Shown here one piece after another: positions 38,283 through 47,601 of a stretch of DNA of 64,000 bases. Both the position numbers and the translations under genes were made by a program. Position 1 is the stretch's first letter, and each line of letters starts with the position of its first letter. Where the stretch lies: the NCBI GenBank assembly GCA_963677345.2, contig CAXXLC010000010.1, positions 1-64,000 of the forward strand, written 5' to 3'. The notes beneath the pieces are model-generated. The model worked only from the letters and a program-made list of their open reading frames with translations. It made no database searches and was not told the origin of the DNA. This stretch comes from Saccharicrinis sp963677345. GTDB taxonomy: Bacteria; Bacteroidota; Bacteroidia; Bacteroidales; Marinilabiliaceae.

Positions 38283-38310
38283 AAAAAGGGACAGCGGGCT
38301 GTCCCTTTTT
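38283..38310 (+). terminator. Terminator after pepD
   Basis: Perfect 12-bp stem AAAAAGGGACAG / CTGTCCCTTTTT with a 4-base loop. It is symmetrical, so it can also serve the small minus-strand gene beyond. Confidence 0.9.
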
Positions 38311-38328
38311 ATTTTGAAAGCGATTAAA

Positions 38329-38481
38329 CTATAAATTTTCGAGTAATGTTTTTTTAGATCTCGGCTTTCTTGCATGATGAACTTCTTCCTGCCTAGCACG
38401 TTTTGCTTCTCTTTTTTCCTTTAAGGACATTGCTGAATCCTTTTTCCTTTTACCATCATGTAAACTTTTCTCGTGTGACAT
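38329..38481 (-). CDS. Small basic protein of 50 residues
   Basis: From ATG 38481 the frame encodes MSHEKSLHDGKRKKDSAMSL, then an alternating Lys/Arg/Glu helix (KEKREAKRARQEE) and a basic tail ending KKTLLENL. It is too short for usual gene finders. The mixture of strong positive charge, a DGKRKKD start and a convergent terminator suggests a real short gene, perhaps a nucleic-acid- or ribosome-binding helper; I recall similar small basic proteins in Bacteroidota but cannot name a family. Confidence 0.6.
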   Translation of the reverse strand: MSHEKSLHDGKRKKDSAMSLKEKREAKRARQEEVHHARKPRSKKTLLENL

Positions 38482-38696
38482 AATCAATTTTTTTTGAAAT
38501 ACTTAATGTCTTAACCATCAATTGACCTTTTAAAAGTATGTTATAAATATAAATGTACAGGATAAGGAATTTCATGTCAAGTTGTTATGTGTAATAATTT
38601 ACTTTTTTTAAAAAATATACCACACTATGATTATATATTAAACATATTGCTTGTAAATTAGTTAGTATTTATAACTTTGGTTGAAATATATAAGGT

Positions 38697-39215
38697 ATGG
38701 TAAAGGCTCTTTTACACGCAATAGCAGTTCTGTTAATTCTTTCTTCTTGTAACAAGACTAAAGAAATACGTCCATTGCCAATGGTGGATCTGGAGAATAG
38801 AAAGGCATTAGATATAGATTTAGATTCTCTTTGCAGGGGTAAAACCTATTTGCCGGTTTATTCACATATTTATCATACAAAAGAGCATAGAACCTTTGAT
38901 TTGACGATTACAGTAAGTATCAGAAATGTTTCTGTTTCTGAAGATATTTACATAACAAAAGCCGATTATTATAATACCGGAGGCAATAATATTCGACAGT
39001 ATTTAAGTGGGCCTGTTTATATTAAACCATTTGAAACTGTTGAGATTGTCATTCCTGAGGAAGATAAAGAGGGTGGGTCGGGAGCCAATTTTTTATTCGA
39101 ATGGGCAATAAAAGATACTAAAAATCCCCCTTTGTTTGAAGCTGTGATGATTTCTACTTATGGTCAGCAGGGACTTTCTTTTTCAACAAGAGGAGTGCCC
39201 CTTTATAATGAATAA
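38697..39215 (+). CDS. DUF3124 family lipoprotein
   Basis: A 172-residue lipoprotein: a hydrophobic leader ending in LILSSC at residue 18, followed by a beta-rich domain. LPVYSHIYHTKEHRTFDLTI, then ITKADYYNTGGNNIRQYL and GGSGANFLFEWAI, are characteristic of DUF3124. Envelope-located, function unknown. Its stop lies 43 bases before the next gene, which suggests co-transcription. Confidence 0.85.
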   Translation: MVKALLHAIAVLLILSSCNKTKEIRPLPMVDLENRKALDIDLDSLCRGKTYLPVYSHIYHTKEHRTFDLTITVSIRNVSVSEDIYITKADYYNTGGNNIRQYLSGPVYIKPFETVEIVIPEEDKEGGSGANFLFEWAIKDTKNPPLFEAVMISTYGQQGLSFSTRGVPLYNE

Positions 39216-39258
39216 TCAGGAATTACTTATTGTTAAAATTTAATAACCATTTATTATT

Positions 39259-40800
39259 ATGGATTTAAAGGATATTCATTCAATAGATAATATCGAATTG
39301 GTATTTCTTAAAATTGAAGATTACCAGGAAATAAAAAATGCTATGATTGAAGCTTATTCTAATATGCCAAACGCCTATTGGAAAGAGCATCATATAAAAA
39401 CCCTTGTAGAAAAGTTTCCTGAGGGGCAGGTAGCTATAAAAGTTGATGGAGAATTGGCAGGCTGTGCATTGAGTATCATCGTTGATTATTCAAAGTTTGA
39501 TGATAAACATACTTACAACCAAATTACAGGTAATTATACATTTAATACACATACAGATTCGGGAGATATTTTATATGGAATAGATGTGTTTATCCGACCT
39601 AAATTCAGGGGTTTGCGATTAGGACGAAGATTGTATGATTACAGGAAGGAGTTATGTGAAAAACTAAATTTAAAGGGAATTGTATTTGGAGGCAGAATTC
39701 CGAATTATTACCAGTATGCCGAAGAGTTAACTCCTCGCCAATATATTGATAAGGTTAGAAATAAGGAGATACATGATCCGGTGTTGAACTTTCAGGTTTC
39801 AAATGATTTTCATCCAGCCAGGGTTTTAAAGGGCTATTTAGAGGGAGATAAGGAATCAAAAGAGTACGCTGTTCTTTTAGAATGGGATAATGTTTATTAC
39901 GAGAAAGAAACCAATAAAGCAACTTCAACAAAAAGTATTATACGACTGGGGCTTGTACAATGGCAAATGCGTTTGTATAAAGATATGGACGAGTTAATGC
40001 AACAGGTAGAGTACTTTGTGGATGCAGTGTCGGGTTATAGATCTGATTTTGCTCTTTTTCCGGAGTTTTTTAATGCACCTTTAATGTCGAAGTACAATCA
40101 CCTTTCTGAACCAGAGGCTATTAGAAAACTTGCTGGTTATACAGAGGAAATTATCAGACGTTTTTCTGAGCTGGCTATTTCATATAATATTAATATTATT
40201 ACAGGTAGTATGCCCGAAGTTGTTGATGGTAACTTATTTAATGTAGGTTACTTGTGTAAACGAGATGGAGGTATTGAGCGTTTTGAAAAACTGCATGTAA
40301 CACCTGATGAAGTTAAAGTATGGGGGCTTCAGGGTGGAAGTAAAGTGCAAACTTTTGATACAGATTGTGGTAAAATTGGTATTTTAATATGTTATGATGT
40401 TGAATTTCCTGAAGTAAGTCGTATGATGGCAGACGAGGGTATGAATATTCTTTTTGTACCATTTTTAACAGATACGCAAAATGGGTACTCCAGGGTGAGG
40501 TATTGTGCTCAATCAAGGGCTATTGAGAATGAATGTTACGTGGCCATTGCCGGTAGTGTAGGAAATCTGCCAAAGGTTCATAATATGGATATTCAATATG
40601 CTCAATCTATGGTTTTTACGCCTTGTGATTTTGCGTTTCCTACCAATGGAATTAAAGCAGAGGCTACGCCTAATACTGAGATGATATTGATAGCAGATGT
40701 TGATATTGATATGCTTAGGGAGTTAAATCAGTTTGGAAGTGTAAGAAACCTTAAAGATCGTAGAGGGGATATTTATAAAATTGAGCGAAAGGATAAGTAA
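39259..40800 (+). CDS. GNAT acetyltransferase fused to a carbon-nitrogen hydrolase
   Basis: A 513-residue two-domain protein. Residues 1-220 are a GNAT domain (DVFIRPKFRGLRLGRRLY is the acetyl-CoA motif). Residues 228-513 are a nitrilase/omega-amidase-type domain with the catalytic triad Glu in FPEFFNAPL (near 269), Lys in EKLHVTPDE (near 344) and Cys in LICYDVEF (near 378). This fusion is widespread in bacteria (family knowledge), but its substrate is not settled; it may acetylate one amine and hydrolyse a related amide. Cytosolic. A bidirectional terminator follows. Confidence 0.9.
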   Translation: MDLKDIHSIDNIELVFLKIEDYQEIKNAMIEAYSNMPNAYWKEHHIKTLVEKFPEGQVAIKVDGELAGCALSIIVDYSKFDDKHTYNQITGNYTFNTHTDSGDILYGIDVFIRPKFRGLRLGRRLYDYRKELCEKLNLKGIVFGGRIPNYYQYAEELTPRQYIDKVRNKEIHDPVLNFQVSNDFHPARVLKGYLEGDKESKEYAVLLEWDNVYYEKETNKATSTKSIIRLGLVQWQMRLYKDMDELMQQVEYFVDAVSGYRSDFALFPEFFNAPLMSKYNHLSEPEAIRKLAGYTEEIIRRFSELAISYNINIITGSMPEVVDGNLFNVGYLCKRDGGIERFEKLHVTPDEVKVWGLQGGSKVQTFDTDCGKIGILICYDVEFPEVSRMMADEGMNILFVPFLTDTQNGYSRVRYCAQSRAIENECYVAIAGSVGNLPKVHNMDIQYAQSMVFTPCDFAFPTNGIKAEATPNTEMILIADVDIDMLRELNQFGSVRNLKDRRGDIYKIERKDK

Positions 40801-40934
40801 AAGATTGTGCTAAAGCATATGAATTGGTTTATAATCATAACCTTGGTAGCTTGTATATAGGAATAAGAAATTATGAATATAAACCTTGTTTTAGGCAGGT
40901 GATATGAAATTACATATCATATATGCAAAATACG

Positions 40935-40979
40935 AAACCGGAATCGCAAAGAGAGAAATGATTGTTGCGATTCCGGTTT
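40935..40979. terminator. Bidirectional terminator between convergent genes
   Basis: Perfect 15-bp stem AAACCGGAATCGCAA / TTGCGATTCCGGTTT, 15-base loop, T run on the plus strand. It separates the fusion gene from the minus-strand glycosidase operon. Confidence 0.9.
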
Positions 40980-41012
40980 TTATCACCTATTGTTAACGAA
41001 AGAATAGTAGTT

Positions 41013-42068
41013 TTATCTTATGTCAAAAGATACGTGCTTAATAAATTTTCTATTATAGGTATATAATATATGTACCTTATTGTCTGATGACTGAATGATT
41101 GCCGGGTAACTAAATTCACCTTTGGGATGATTTTCGAGATCTAATAGCTTTTGCCATTGTATTCCGTCTTTAGAAAATTCCACATCTAAGATGTTTCGTC
41201 CAATATACCACTCAGAACCGTGTTTTAGGGGATTGTTTACAACTAAAAATAATTCATGATTGATGTCAATTGCATCTATGCCTGAATTAGAGTTCACAAC
41301 TCTTAAGGAGTCCATATTACTCCATTTTTTGCCGTTATTTTTTGACCAGCTTGTGATTATTGTGTTGTGTTTGCTTCTGCATAACATCTGGATTTTATTA
41401 TCCGGGTGTATGATAAAAGTAGGCTGAATGACATCAAAATTTGAACTATTAGGAACCTTAATTTTTTCCCATTGGTTCTTACTTTCGTTATATAGCTCAA
41501 CATGAACTCTCCATTTATTGTCGTCTACACTTTCGGTACTGGAACCGCAAATAATTTTCCCGGGATTTATTTCAATGGGCTTATTTCTGATTGGCCCTAA
41601 AAATCCTTCAGGTAAATAAGTTGTTTTACTCCATGTTTTACCATTATCTATTGAGGTAACCATGGCTCCAAACCATTCTCTTGGATTTTTACCTACTTTA
41701 TAAAAAAGGTATAGCCTGTTAGATTTGCTCTTATAAAGAACCGGATTCCAACATGGTAATGTATCATTGTTCTGAACCAGTGGTTTTATAATACAAAAAG
41801 GTTCAGACCATGAGTTTTTTTCGTAAGTTGATATATATATACCCACATCCTTAGCACCTTCATATGTTCCTCCAAACCAGGCTGCCATAATCTTTCCTTT
41901 TTCAACCTCAACTAACGTTGATGCATGACAGCTGTTTGTGGAGGCTCCTTTATTAATATAGCACGAATCTATATTAAAAGCTGTTATATCTGCTTGTGCA
42001 TACAATGATGCACAAGCAAATACTGAAAATAGTAAATATATACTATATTTTATGGCTTTTGAATTCAT
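41013..42068 (-). CDS. Secreted sialidase-like BNR-repeat protein
   Basis: A 351-residue protein with a signal peptide ending near LYAQ. A six-bladed propeller is suggested by Asp-box-like motifs: SIDNGKTW is complete, and SKNNGKKW and SKDGIQW are partial. CHASTLVEVEKGKIMAAWFG, then GTYEGAKDVG, opens the domain and PIRNKPIEI provides an Arg-containing strand. This matches the exo-alpha-sialidase-like/COG4692 group. The canonical Arg triad is not clear, so another exo-glycosidase role is possible. ATG overlaps the GH92 stop by one base (TAATG), so translation is coupled. Confidence 0.75.
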   Translation of the reverse strand: MNSKAIKYSIYLLFSVFACASLYAQADITAFNIDSCYINKGASTNSCHASTLVEVEKGKIMAAWFGGTYEGAKDVGIYISTYEKNSWSEPFCIIKPLVQNNDTLPCWNPVLYKSKSNRLYLFYKVGKNPREWFGAMVTSIDNGKTWSKTTYLPEGFLGPIRNKPIEINPGKIICGSSTESVDDNKWRVHVELYNESKNQWEKIKVPNSSNFDVIQPTFIIHPDNKIQMLCRSKHNTIITSWSKNNGKKWSNMDSLRVVNSNSGIDAIDINHELFLVVNNPLKHGSEWYIGRNILDVEFSKDGIQWQKLLDLENHPKGEFSYPAIIQSSDNKVHILYTYNRKFIKHVSFDIR

Positions 42069-44344
42069 TATCTAATCAATTCTGAATAAGGTCTGTTTTC
42101 TAATTCTTTACCAAACTCTTTATTTGGTGTACTACCCATTTCAAATATTAATTCACCGCCTTTCATGATTTCATCATATGTGATATAGGAACGATTGATA
42201 GTTTCGCTATTCAGGGTAGCACTTTGAATGTAAATGTTTTCTTTAGTCTGATTTAGTGCTTTTACCTTGAAAGATTTATTGTTTTCAAGTTTAATTTTTA
42301 CCTCGTCAAATTGAGGAGAACCAAACACAAAAACACCGTTTGCAGGATTTACCTGGTATAATCCCATTGAAGAAAGTAAGTACCATGCAGACATCTGGCC
42401 GCAATCTTCATTACCACAAAGTCCGTCAGGTTTATCAGTGTACATTTCGTCCATGATTTTACGAACCAACTGAGCTGTTTTCCATTGTTGTCCAGCAAAT
42501 GCATATAAATATGGGATATGATGACTCGGTTCATTTCCCTGGGCGTACATTCCAATTAACCCACTAATGTCAGCTGAAGCTTTTTCACCCATATCTCCAC
42601 TAACGATAAATAAGCTATCTAATTTATGAGTAAAAGCCTTTTCTGAGCCAAATAAGTTGATTAAACCTTTAACATCTTGAGGAACTAACCATGTGTATTG
42701 CCATGCATTACCTTCTGTGTAGTCGCCCCATTCGTGAATTGAATGGAATGGATTAAAAGGAGTTCTGTATTTTCCATCAGATTTTTTAGCTCTCATAAAC
42801 TGAGTTTCCTTATCGAAATATTGTTCGTAAGCTTTAGATCTTTGAGTATAATATTTAGCATCTTCTTTTTGGTTCAGTTTTTTTGCTAATTCAGCAATGC
42901 TCCAGTCCGAAATTGCATATTCTAAAGCTTTAGAAACTGATTCTTTTTCTAAATCGCAAGGAATAAAGCCTATTGACTTCATGTATTTCATACCGTAATC
43001 ATCACGTGTAGAAGAAACTTTCATGGCCTCTAAAGCCAGATCATGATCAATATTTTTAAACCCTTTAAAAATAGCATCTGCAACAACCGGAATTCCACTG
43101 TAACCAACCATACAGTCTGTTTCACTACCATGTAATGGCCAGATGGGAAGTTTTCCTTGTTGTTGGTAAATTGCAAGCATTGAATTTACCATATCAGATA
43201 CTCTTTCTTTTTGAGTTAATGTATAAAAAGGATGAGCGGCTCTGTAGGTATCCCAAAGGGAAAAAATAGTGTAGTTGTTAAAGCCTGCATTTTTATATAC
43301 TTTTTTATCTGTTCCTCTGTAATCACCATTAGCATCGTTAAATAAAGCTGGAGCTGTGTATGCATGATACATTGCTGTGTAGAATGTACGAAGTTTTGCT
43401 TCGTCGGAACTGGTAATAGTTACTCTTGATAATTCGTCATCCCATTTGGCTTGCGCCTGAGCAACTATATCATCAAAATTCCAGGTAGCATTTTCTTTTT
43501 GGATATTATCCAATGCATTTTCACCACTTACAGGTGAAATACCCACCTTAAGCATGATTTGCTCCTGATCTTTAGTAGGAAATGAGATTACAGCCATTAA
43601 ACTATCAGATTCGATTGAAGTTCCTTCAAGCTGTTGATCTTTTCTGAATAGTTTTATATTTTGGATTGGTTTTGAAAGGCGGATTGCATAATACAAACGT
43701 TGATCTTTTGCCCAGCCTGTTGAAAATCTGTATCCAGTGATGGTTGAATCATTAAGCACAGATAGTTGCGATTTATAAGGGCGATCCCAGCCAATACCCA
43801 AATCAAGATTAATGGCAATATGAGATTGATCGTTTTTGGGGAATGTATATTTATGAAATGCTGTTCTTTCGGTTGCGGTTAATTCTGCTTTAATGTTATA
43901 AGTCAATAAATCCACACTATAGTAACCCGCTTTCGCTGTTTCATTTTTATGAGTATACTTCGATGCGTATCCTGACATTGGTTTTTCAACTGTTCCCGGT
44001 GTTACTTTTAATTCACCAGTATATGGAGTGATCAGAACATCACCAAGATCACCAATTCCAGTGCCACTTAGGTGTGTTTGTGAAAAACCCGTCATGATTG
44101 AATCTGAGTAATGGTATCCGGAGCACCAGTCCCAACCTTTAATGTAATTTGTTGGTCCTGTCTGTACGGCACCAAAAGGAACGTTTGCACCTATAAATAC
44201 ATGTCCATGATAATCAGTTCCTATGTATGGATCAATGTAAGTTGATAAACTGTTAGTACTGTCTTCGTTTTTAGGAACAGAACAACTGGTCAGAACAGCT
44301 CCTGTTAACAAAGGAAAAATAATTTTTTTGATAGATAGTTTCAT
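42068..44344 (-). CDS. GH92 family alpha-mannosidase-like lipoprotein
   Basis: A protein of about 758 residues from ATG 44344, chosen because it gives a normal lipoprotein leader (AVLTSC); a longer frame from 44371 adds nine basic residues. GH92 marks are YIGTDYHGHVFIGANVPFGA near the start, GWDWCSGYHY, WDTYRAAHPFYTL, and NEDCGQMSAWYLLSSMG near residue 647. GH92 enzymes are Ca2+-dependent exo-alpha-mannosidases acting on N-glycans and yeast mannan; which linkage is unknown. Likely surface or periplasmic. Third gene of the cutC-GH3-GH92-sialidase set. Confidence 0.9.
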   Translation of the reverse strand: MKLSIKKIIFPLLTGAVLTSCSVPKNEDSTNSLSTYIDPYIGTDYHGHVFIGANVPFGAVQTGPTNYIKGWDWCSGYHYSDSIMTGFSQTHLSGTGIGDLGDVLITPYTGELKVTPGTVEKPMSGYASKYTHKNETAKAGYYSVDLLTYNIKAELTATERTAFHKYTFPKNDQSHIAINLDLGIGWDRPYKSQLSVLNDSTITGYRFSTGWAKDQRLYYAIRLSKPIQNIKLFRKDQQLEGTSIESDSLMAVISFPTKDQEQIMLKVGISPVSGENALDNIQKENATWNFDDIVAQAQAKWDDELSRVTITSSDEAKLRTFYTAMYHAYTAPALFNDANGDYRGTDKKVYKNAGFNNYTIFSLWDTYRAAHPFYTLTQKERVSDMVNSMLAIYQQQGKLPIWPLHGSETDCMVGYSGIPVVADAIFKGFKNIDHDLALEAMKVSSTRDDYGMKYMKSIGFIPCDLEKESVSKALEYAISDWSIAELAKKLNQKEDAKYYTQRSKAYEQYFDKETQFMRAKKSDGKYRTPFNPFHSIHEWGDYTEGNAWQYTWLVPQDVKGLINLFGSEKAFTHKLDSLFIVSGDMGEKASADISGLIGMYAQGNEPSHHIPYLYAFAGQQWKTAQLVRKIMDEMYTDKPDGLCGNEDCGQMSAWYLLSSMGLYQVNPANGVFVFGSPQFDEVKIKLENNKSFKVKALNQTKENIYIQSATLNSETINRSYITYDEIMKGGELIFEMGSTPNKEFGKELENRPYSELIR

Positions 44345-44457
44345 ATGTTTTCTTTTTCTTCCATTTACCATATGGAACTCGCCAAAAAAATAATCATCCT
44401 CTTGTGAGGGAAATTCTTTATAATGGCTCGTTTCATATGTTGTTTTTTAGTGATATA

Positions 44458-44471
44458 ATGTCGAACTCAGG
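44458..44471 (-). repeat. CCTGAGTTCGACAT element
   Basis: Minus-strand match to the start of the inverted repeat after sucB. It sits between the GH3 and GH92 genes, just beyond the GH3 stop. Short, so chance is not excluded. Confidence 0.35.
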
Positions 44472-44478
44472 TTATTAA

Positions 44479-46650
44479 TTATCTTATTACAAACTTGTGT
44501 ACAAGTACAGGCTCATTCGCATTCTTTGACACAAGAATTTTATAATCACCTTTATATAATTTCCATTTATTGCGACTTAAATCCCATTTTTGCAGATCAT
44601 TAGTATTTATAGTAAATTCAATATCTTTGGAAGAATGTGAATTTACTGAGGTTCGCTTAAATGCTTTTAGTTCTTTTACCGGCATTCTTTCCATATCAGG
44701 ATACTGTACATAAACCTGAACAACATCATCAGAGTTATATTCGCCGGTATTTTCAACAGTAACATTAAATGATATGCTCTCTCCGGCTTTAATTCGTTCA
44801 GCAGGTTTTTGCTTCCATGTGTAATTAAAATCAGTATAGCTCAACCCAAAACCAAATGGATAAGCTACTTCATCGGTAAAATATCTGTATGTTCTGTTAC
44901 TCATGCTATAATTTTTATAATCCGGCAAATCCTCAATCGATTTATAAAACGTTAATGGAAGTTTTCCGGAAGGAGAGATGTCTCCATATAAAATATTAGC
45001 TAAAGCGTTTCCTCCCTGTTCGCCTGAATACCATGATAAAATAATAGCATCAGCATAAGGTTCTACAGCTTCTACATCTATAGCACTACCACTCGTTAAT
45101 ACTACAATTATGGGTTTGTCATGGTAAGCTCGCATGGCTTTTAAATAGGCTAAATGTGCTTTGGGAATACTTAAATCTGCTTTGTCGCCTCCATGCTCAG
45201 AAAGAAAAGCATCGCCATCTTCTCCTTCCATTAATGGAGTTAAACCAAGTACAAGTATAGTTGCATCCGTAAAACTGGCAGCCCATGTTCCTCCAAAGTG
45301 TGCTGTATCAGCGTAACTGCAACCAAGATCATACTGAACAGCAGTTGCCGGACCTGATTTATTTACAAGACCTTCGATGTAGGTAACCATATTTCCTGAT
45401 ACTCCGTGATAGTTTGCTGCCAGTGTACTAAAGTTGGCTGCGTTTTCTCCCGCTACCATAAGAGATCCGATTTCCTCTCTTTTTAAAGGAAGTATACCGT
45501 TGTTTTTTAATAAAACCATACTTTTTTCTGCAGCTTTTAGAGCAAGATCAACATGATATTGGTTATTGATACTATCGGCTCCAAAAGTGGTATATGGTGA
45601 ATTCTCCGGTTTATCATACATACCCAATTTTATTTGAGTAATAATAGTTCTGTATATTGATTTATTAATATCATCTTCAGAGATAAGGCCTTTGTTGATG
45701 GCCTCCATTGCATCATTTTGTATCAGAGTTGAGCAATCCATATTAATACCTGCTTTTATGGCTTCTGCTGCAACTTCTACACTGGTTGGGGTGCTTTTAT
45801 GACGTAAATAAATATCTTCTAAAGCGCCACAATCTGTTGTTAACTGTCCTTTAAAACCCCATTCTTTCGAAAGAATATCATCCAATAAAGCAGGACTTGT
45901 ACAACAAGGCTCACCATTTACCCTGTTGTATGCACACATGATCGCAGATACTCCATTATCAACTAAAGTTTTAAATGCCGGTAAATAAGTCTCTCTTAAA
46001 TCTTTTTCGTCAACAATAGCATTAAATTGATGTCTTAAAGCTTCTGGTCCGCTATGTACAGCAAAATGTTTGGCACAAGCAGCAATTTTATAGTGATCAT
46101 TATCTGTTCCTTGTAATCCCCTGACAAATGCACTTCCCATTTTCCCTGTCAAAAACGGATCTTCTCCATAAGTTTCCTGACCACGCCCCCATCTTGGATC
46201 TCTAAAAATGTTTATGTTGGGAGTCCAGTAGTTGATGCCCATATACTGTATATGTCTGTTTTGAGCAATGGCTAAATTATATTTTGCTCTTCCTTCAGTA
46301 GAGATAGCATCAGCAACTGATTGGGCCATATTAGTGTCAAAAGTAGCTGCTAATGCAATGGCTTGAGGAAAAACAGTGGCTTGCCCGGCTCTGGCAACTC
46401 CATGTAAACCTTCGTTCCACCAATTGTATGCAGGAATTTGAAGGCGTTCAACTGCAGGAGAATTAAACCCTAGGAGTGAAATCTTTTCTTCCAGAGTTAA
46501 TTTGTTTAGTAAGTCATGAGCTCTTTCTTCAATTGTTAAGTTACAGTCTCTGAATTTTTCTACCTGAGCTTTCAGGTTGGTGGTTAAAACCATGATTCCT
46601 AATGTGATCAGGCAGGTTTTAATCTTAATGAATCGGGCATTACATTTCAT
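44479..46650 (-). CDS. GH3 family glycosidase, beta-glucosidase/xylosidase type
   Basis: A 723-residue secreted enzyme with signal peptide ending NLKAQ. The N-terminal barrel has YNWWNEGLHGVARAG, NIFRDPRWGRGQETYGEDP, KHFAVHSGPE and the nucleophile in TTDCGALED near residue 272. The second domain shows the sandwich motif (VLTSGSAIDVEA, SWYSGEQGG), and a C-terminal fibronectin-like domain follows. Sequence style is that of the xylosidase/arabinofuranosidase-like GH3 group, so the actual sugar may be xylose, glucose or N-acetylglucosamine. Follows cutC by 51 bases. Confidence 0.9.
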   Translation of the reverse strand: MKCNARFIKIKTCLITLGIMVLTTNLKAQVEKFRDCNLTIEERAHDLLNKLTLEEKISLLGFNSPAVERLQIPAYNWWNEGLHGVARAGQATVFPQAIALAATFDTNMAQSVADAISTEGRAKYNLAIAQNRHIQYMGINYWTPNINIFRDPRWGRGQETYGEDPFLTGKMGSAFVRGLQGTDNDHYKIAACAKHFAVHSGPEALRHQFNAIVDEKDLRETYLPAFKTLVDNGVSAIMCAYNRVNGEPCCTSPALLDDILSKEWGFKGQLTTDCGALEDIYLRHKSTPTSVEVAAEAIKAGINMDCSTLIQNDAMEAINKGLISEDDINKSIYRTIITQIKLGMYDKPENSPYTTFGADSINNQYHVDLALKAAEKSMVLLKNNGILPLKREEIGSLMVAGENAANFSTLAANYHGVSGNMVTYIEGLVNKSGPATAVQYDLGCSYADTAHFGGTWAASFTDATILVLGLTPLMEGEDGDAFLSEHGGDKADLSIPKAHLAYLKAMRAYHDKPIIVVLTSGSAIDVEAVEPYADAIILSWYSGEQGGNALANILYGDISPSGKLPLTFYKSIEDLPDYKNYSMSNRTYRYFTDEVAYPFGFGLSYTDFNYTWKQKPAERIKAGESISFNVTVENTGEYNSDDVVQVYVQYPDMERMPVKELKAFKRTSVNSHSSKDIEFTINTNDLQKWDLSRNKWKLYKGDYKILVSKNANEPVLVHKFVIR

Positions 46651-46701
46651 TTTATATACCTTTCTTAATTGTTTCGTATGTATAAAGTTATTGGATTCAA
46701 A

Positions 46702-47415
46702 TTAAGTATTCAACTGGTGACTCATATTTTGAATTGTTACCGGATTACAACTTACGTTGGCTCCAAAACCATATGAGCTTAATATGTTGTCTGAAAAAGA
46801 GACTCTTGCGGAAGAATGGAATTCTGATGTATTTAGTTGCGATGTTAATACGTGAATGTTTTTATCATTAATTCCTGAACCTGGCATTATGATAATATTA
46901 TTGTCAGCTGTTTTGATTAGCTCTTGCAATAAGGGAATGTTGTTTTCAGCTTTTTGCTTTTGACCAGAGGTCAATATTCGTTTACAACCTGTTTGAATTA
47001 TATCCGATATTGCATTTAAGGGATTTGGAGTAAGGTCAAATGCACGGATGAAAGTAACAGGGAGTGGATGGCTTAATTCTACCAATTCTTTAGTGCGCTC
47101 AATGTCAATGTTATTGTTATTTTTTAATACACCTAAAGCTATCCCTTGACATCCGGCTTTTTTAGCCATGATAATGTCATGTTTCATTATCTCAAACTCC
47201 TGTTTCGAGTAATTGAAATCCCCGCCTCTGGGTCTGATTATGGTAACAACAGGAATAGAAACTGCTTGACAAGCCATCTTTATCAAGCCCCATGAAGGTG
47301 TTGTGCCACCTTCGTCTGGAGCTGCACATAATTCTATTCTATTTGCACCTGCCTTTTCTGCAATAATACATGCTTCTAGTGTAAAAGCACAAATTTCTAA
47401 TATTTTTGAATTCAT
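46702..47415 (-). CDS. cutC: CutC family protein
   Basis: A 237-residue TIM-barrel protein. The start LEICAFTLEACIIAEKAGAN, then RIELCAAPDEGGTTPSWGL, and the RPRGGDFNYS and TSGQKQKAENN segments are diagnostic of CutC. CutC was first described as a copper homeostasis protein, but that role is disputed. Here it leads a glycosidase operon beside a ROK regulator, so a part in sugar catabolism is an inference from context. Cytosolic. Confidence 0.9.
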   Translation of the reverse strand: MNSKILEICAFTLEACIIAEKAGANRIELCAAPDEGGTTPSWGLIKMACQAVSIPVVTIIRPRGGDFNYSKQEFEIMKHDIIMAKKAGCQGIALGVLKNNNNIDIERTKELVELSHPLPVTFIRAFDLTPNPLNAISDIIQTGCKRILTSGQKQKAENNIPLLQELIKTADNNIIIMPGSGINDKNIHVLTSQLNTSEFHSSARVSFSDNILSSYGFGANVSCNPVTIQNMSHQLNT

Positions 47416-47461
47416 GATTTAATCTGAAGATTCTTATTAATTAATAATAGAAATTGATGTC

Positions 47462-47487
47462 TGTCCTAATGTGATAGGACAAATATA
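47462..47487 (-). promoter_or_regulatory. Putative ROK operator overlapping the cutC -7 box
   Basis: A perfect 7-bp inverted repeat, TGTCCTA-N6-TAGGACA (47462-47481), between cutC and the divergent ROK regulator. On the minus strand TATATTTG (47480-47487) matches the Bacteroidota TAnnTTTG box and shares its last bases with the repeat. Binding there would block transcription of cutC and the glycosidases behind it. ROK proteins bind such dyads (family knowledge); the link to this one is inferred. Confidence 0.6.
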
Positions 47488-47601
47488 TAAAAATATTAAA
47501 AACAATAACTTACTTTAATAAAAAAATAATAAAAGTCTTGGATGATAAATAAAAAAATACTTCTTTTACAATGTCGAAAGCAAAATATTTATAAAACTCC
47601 C

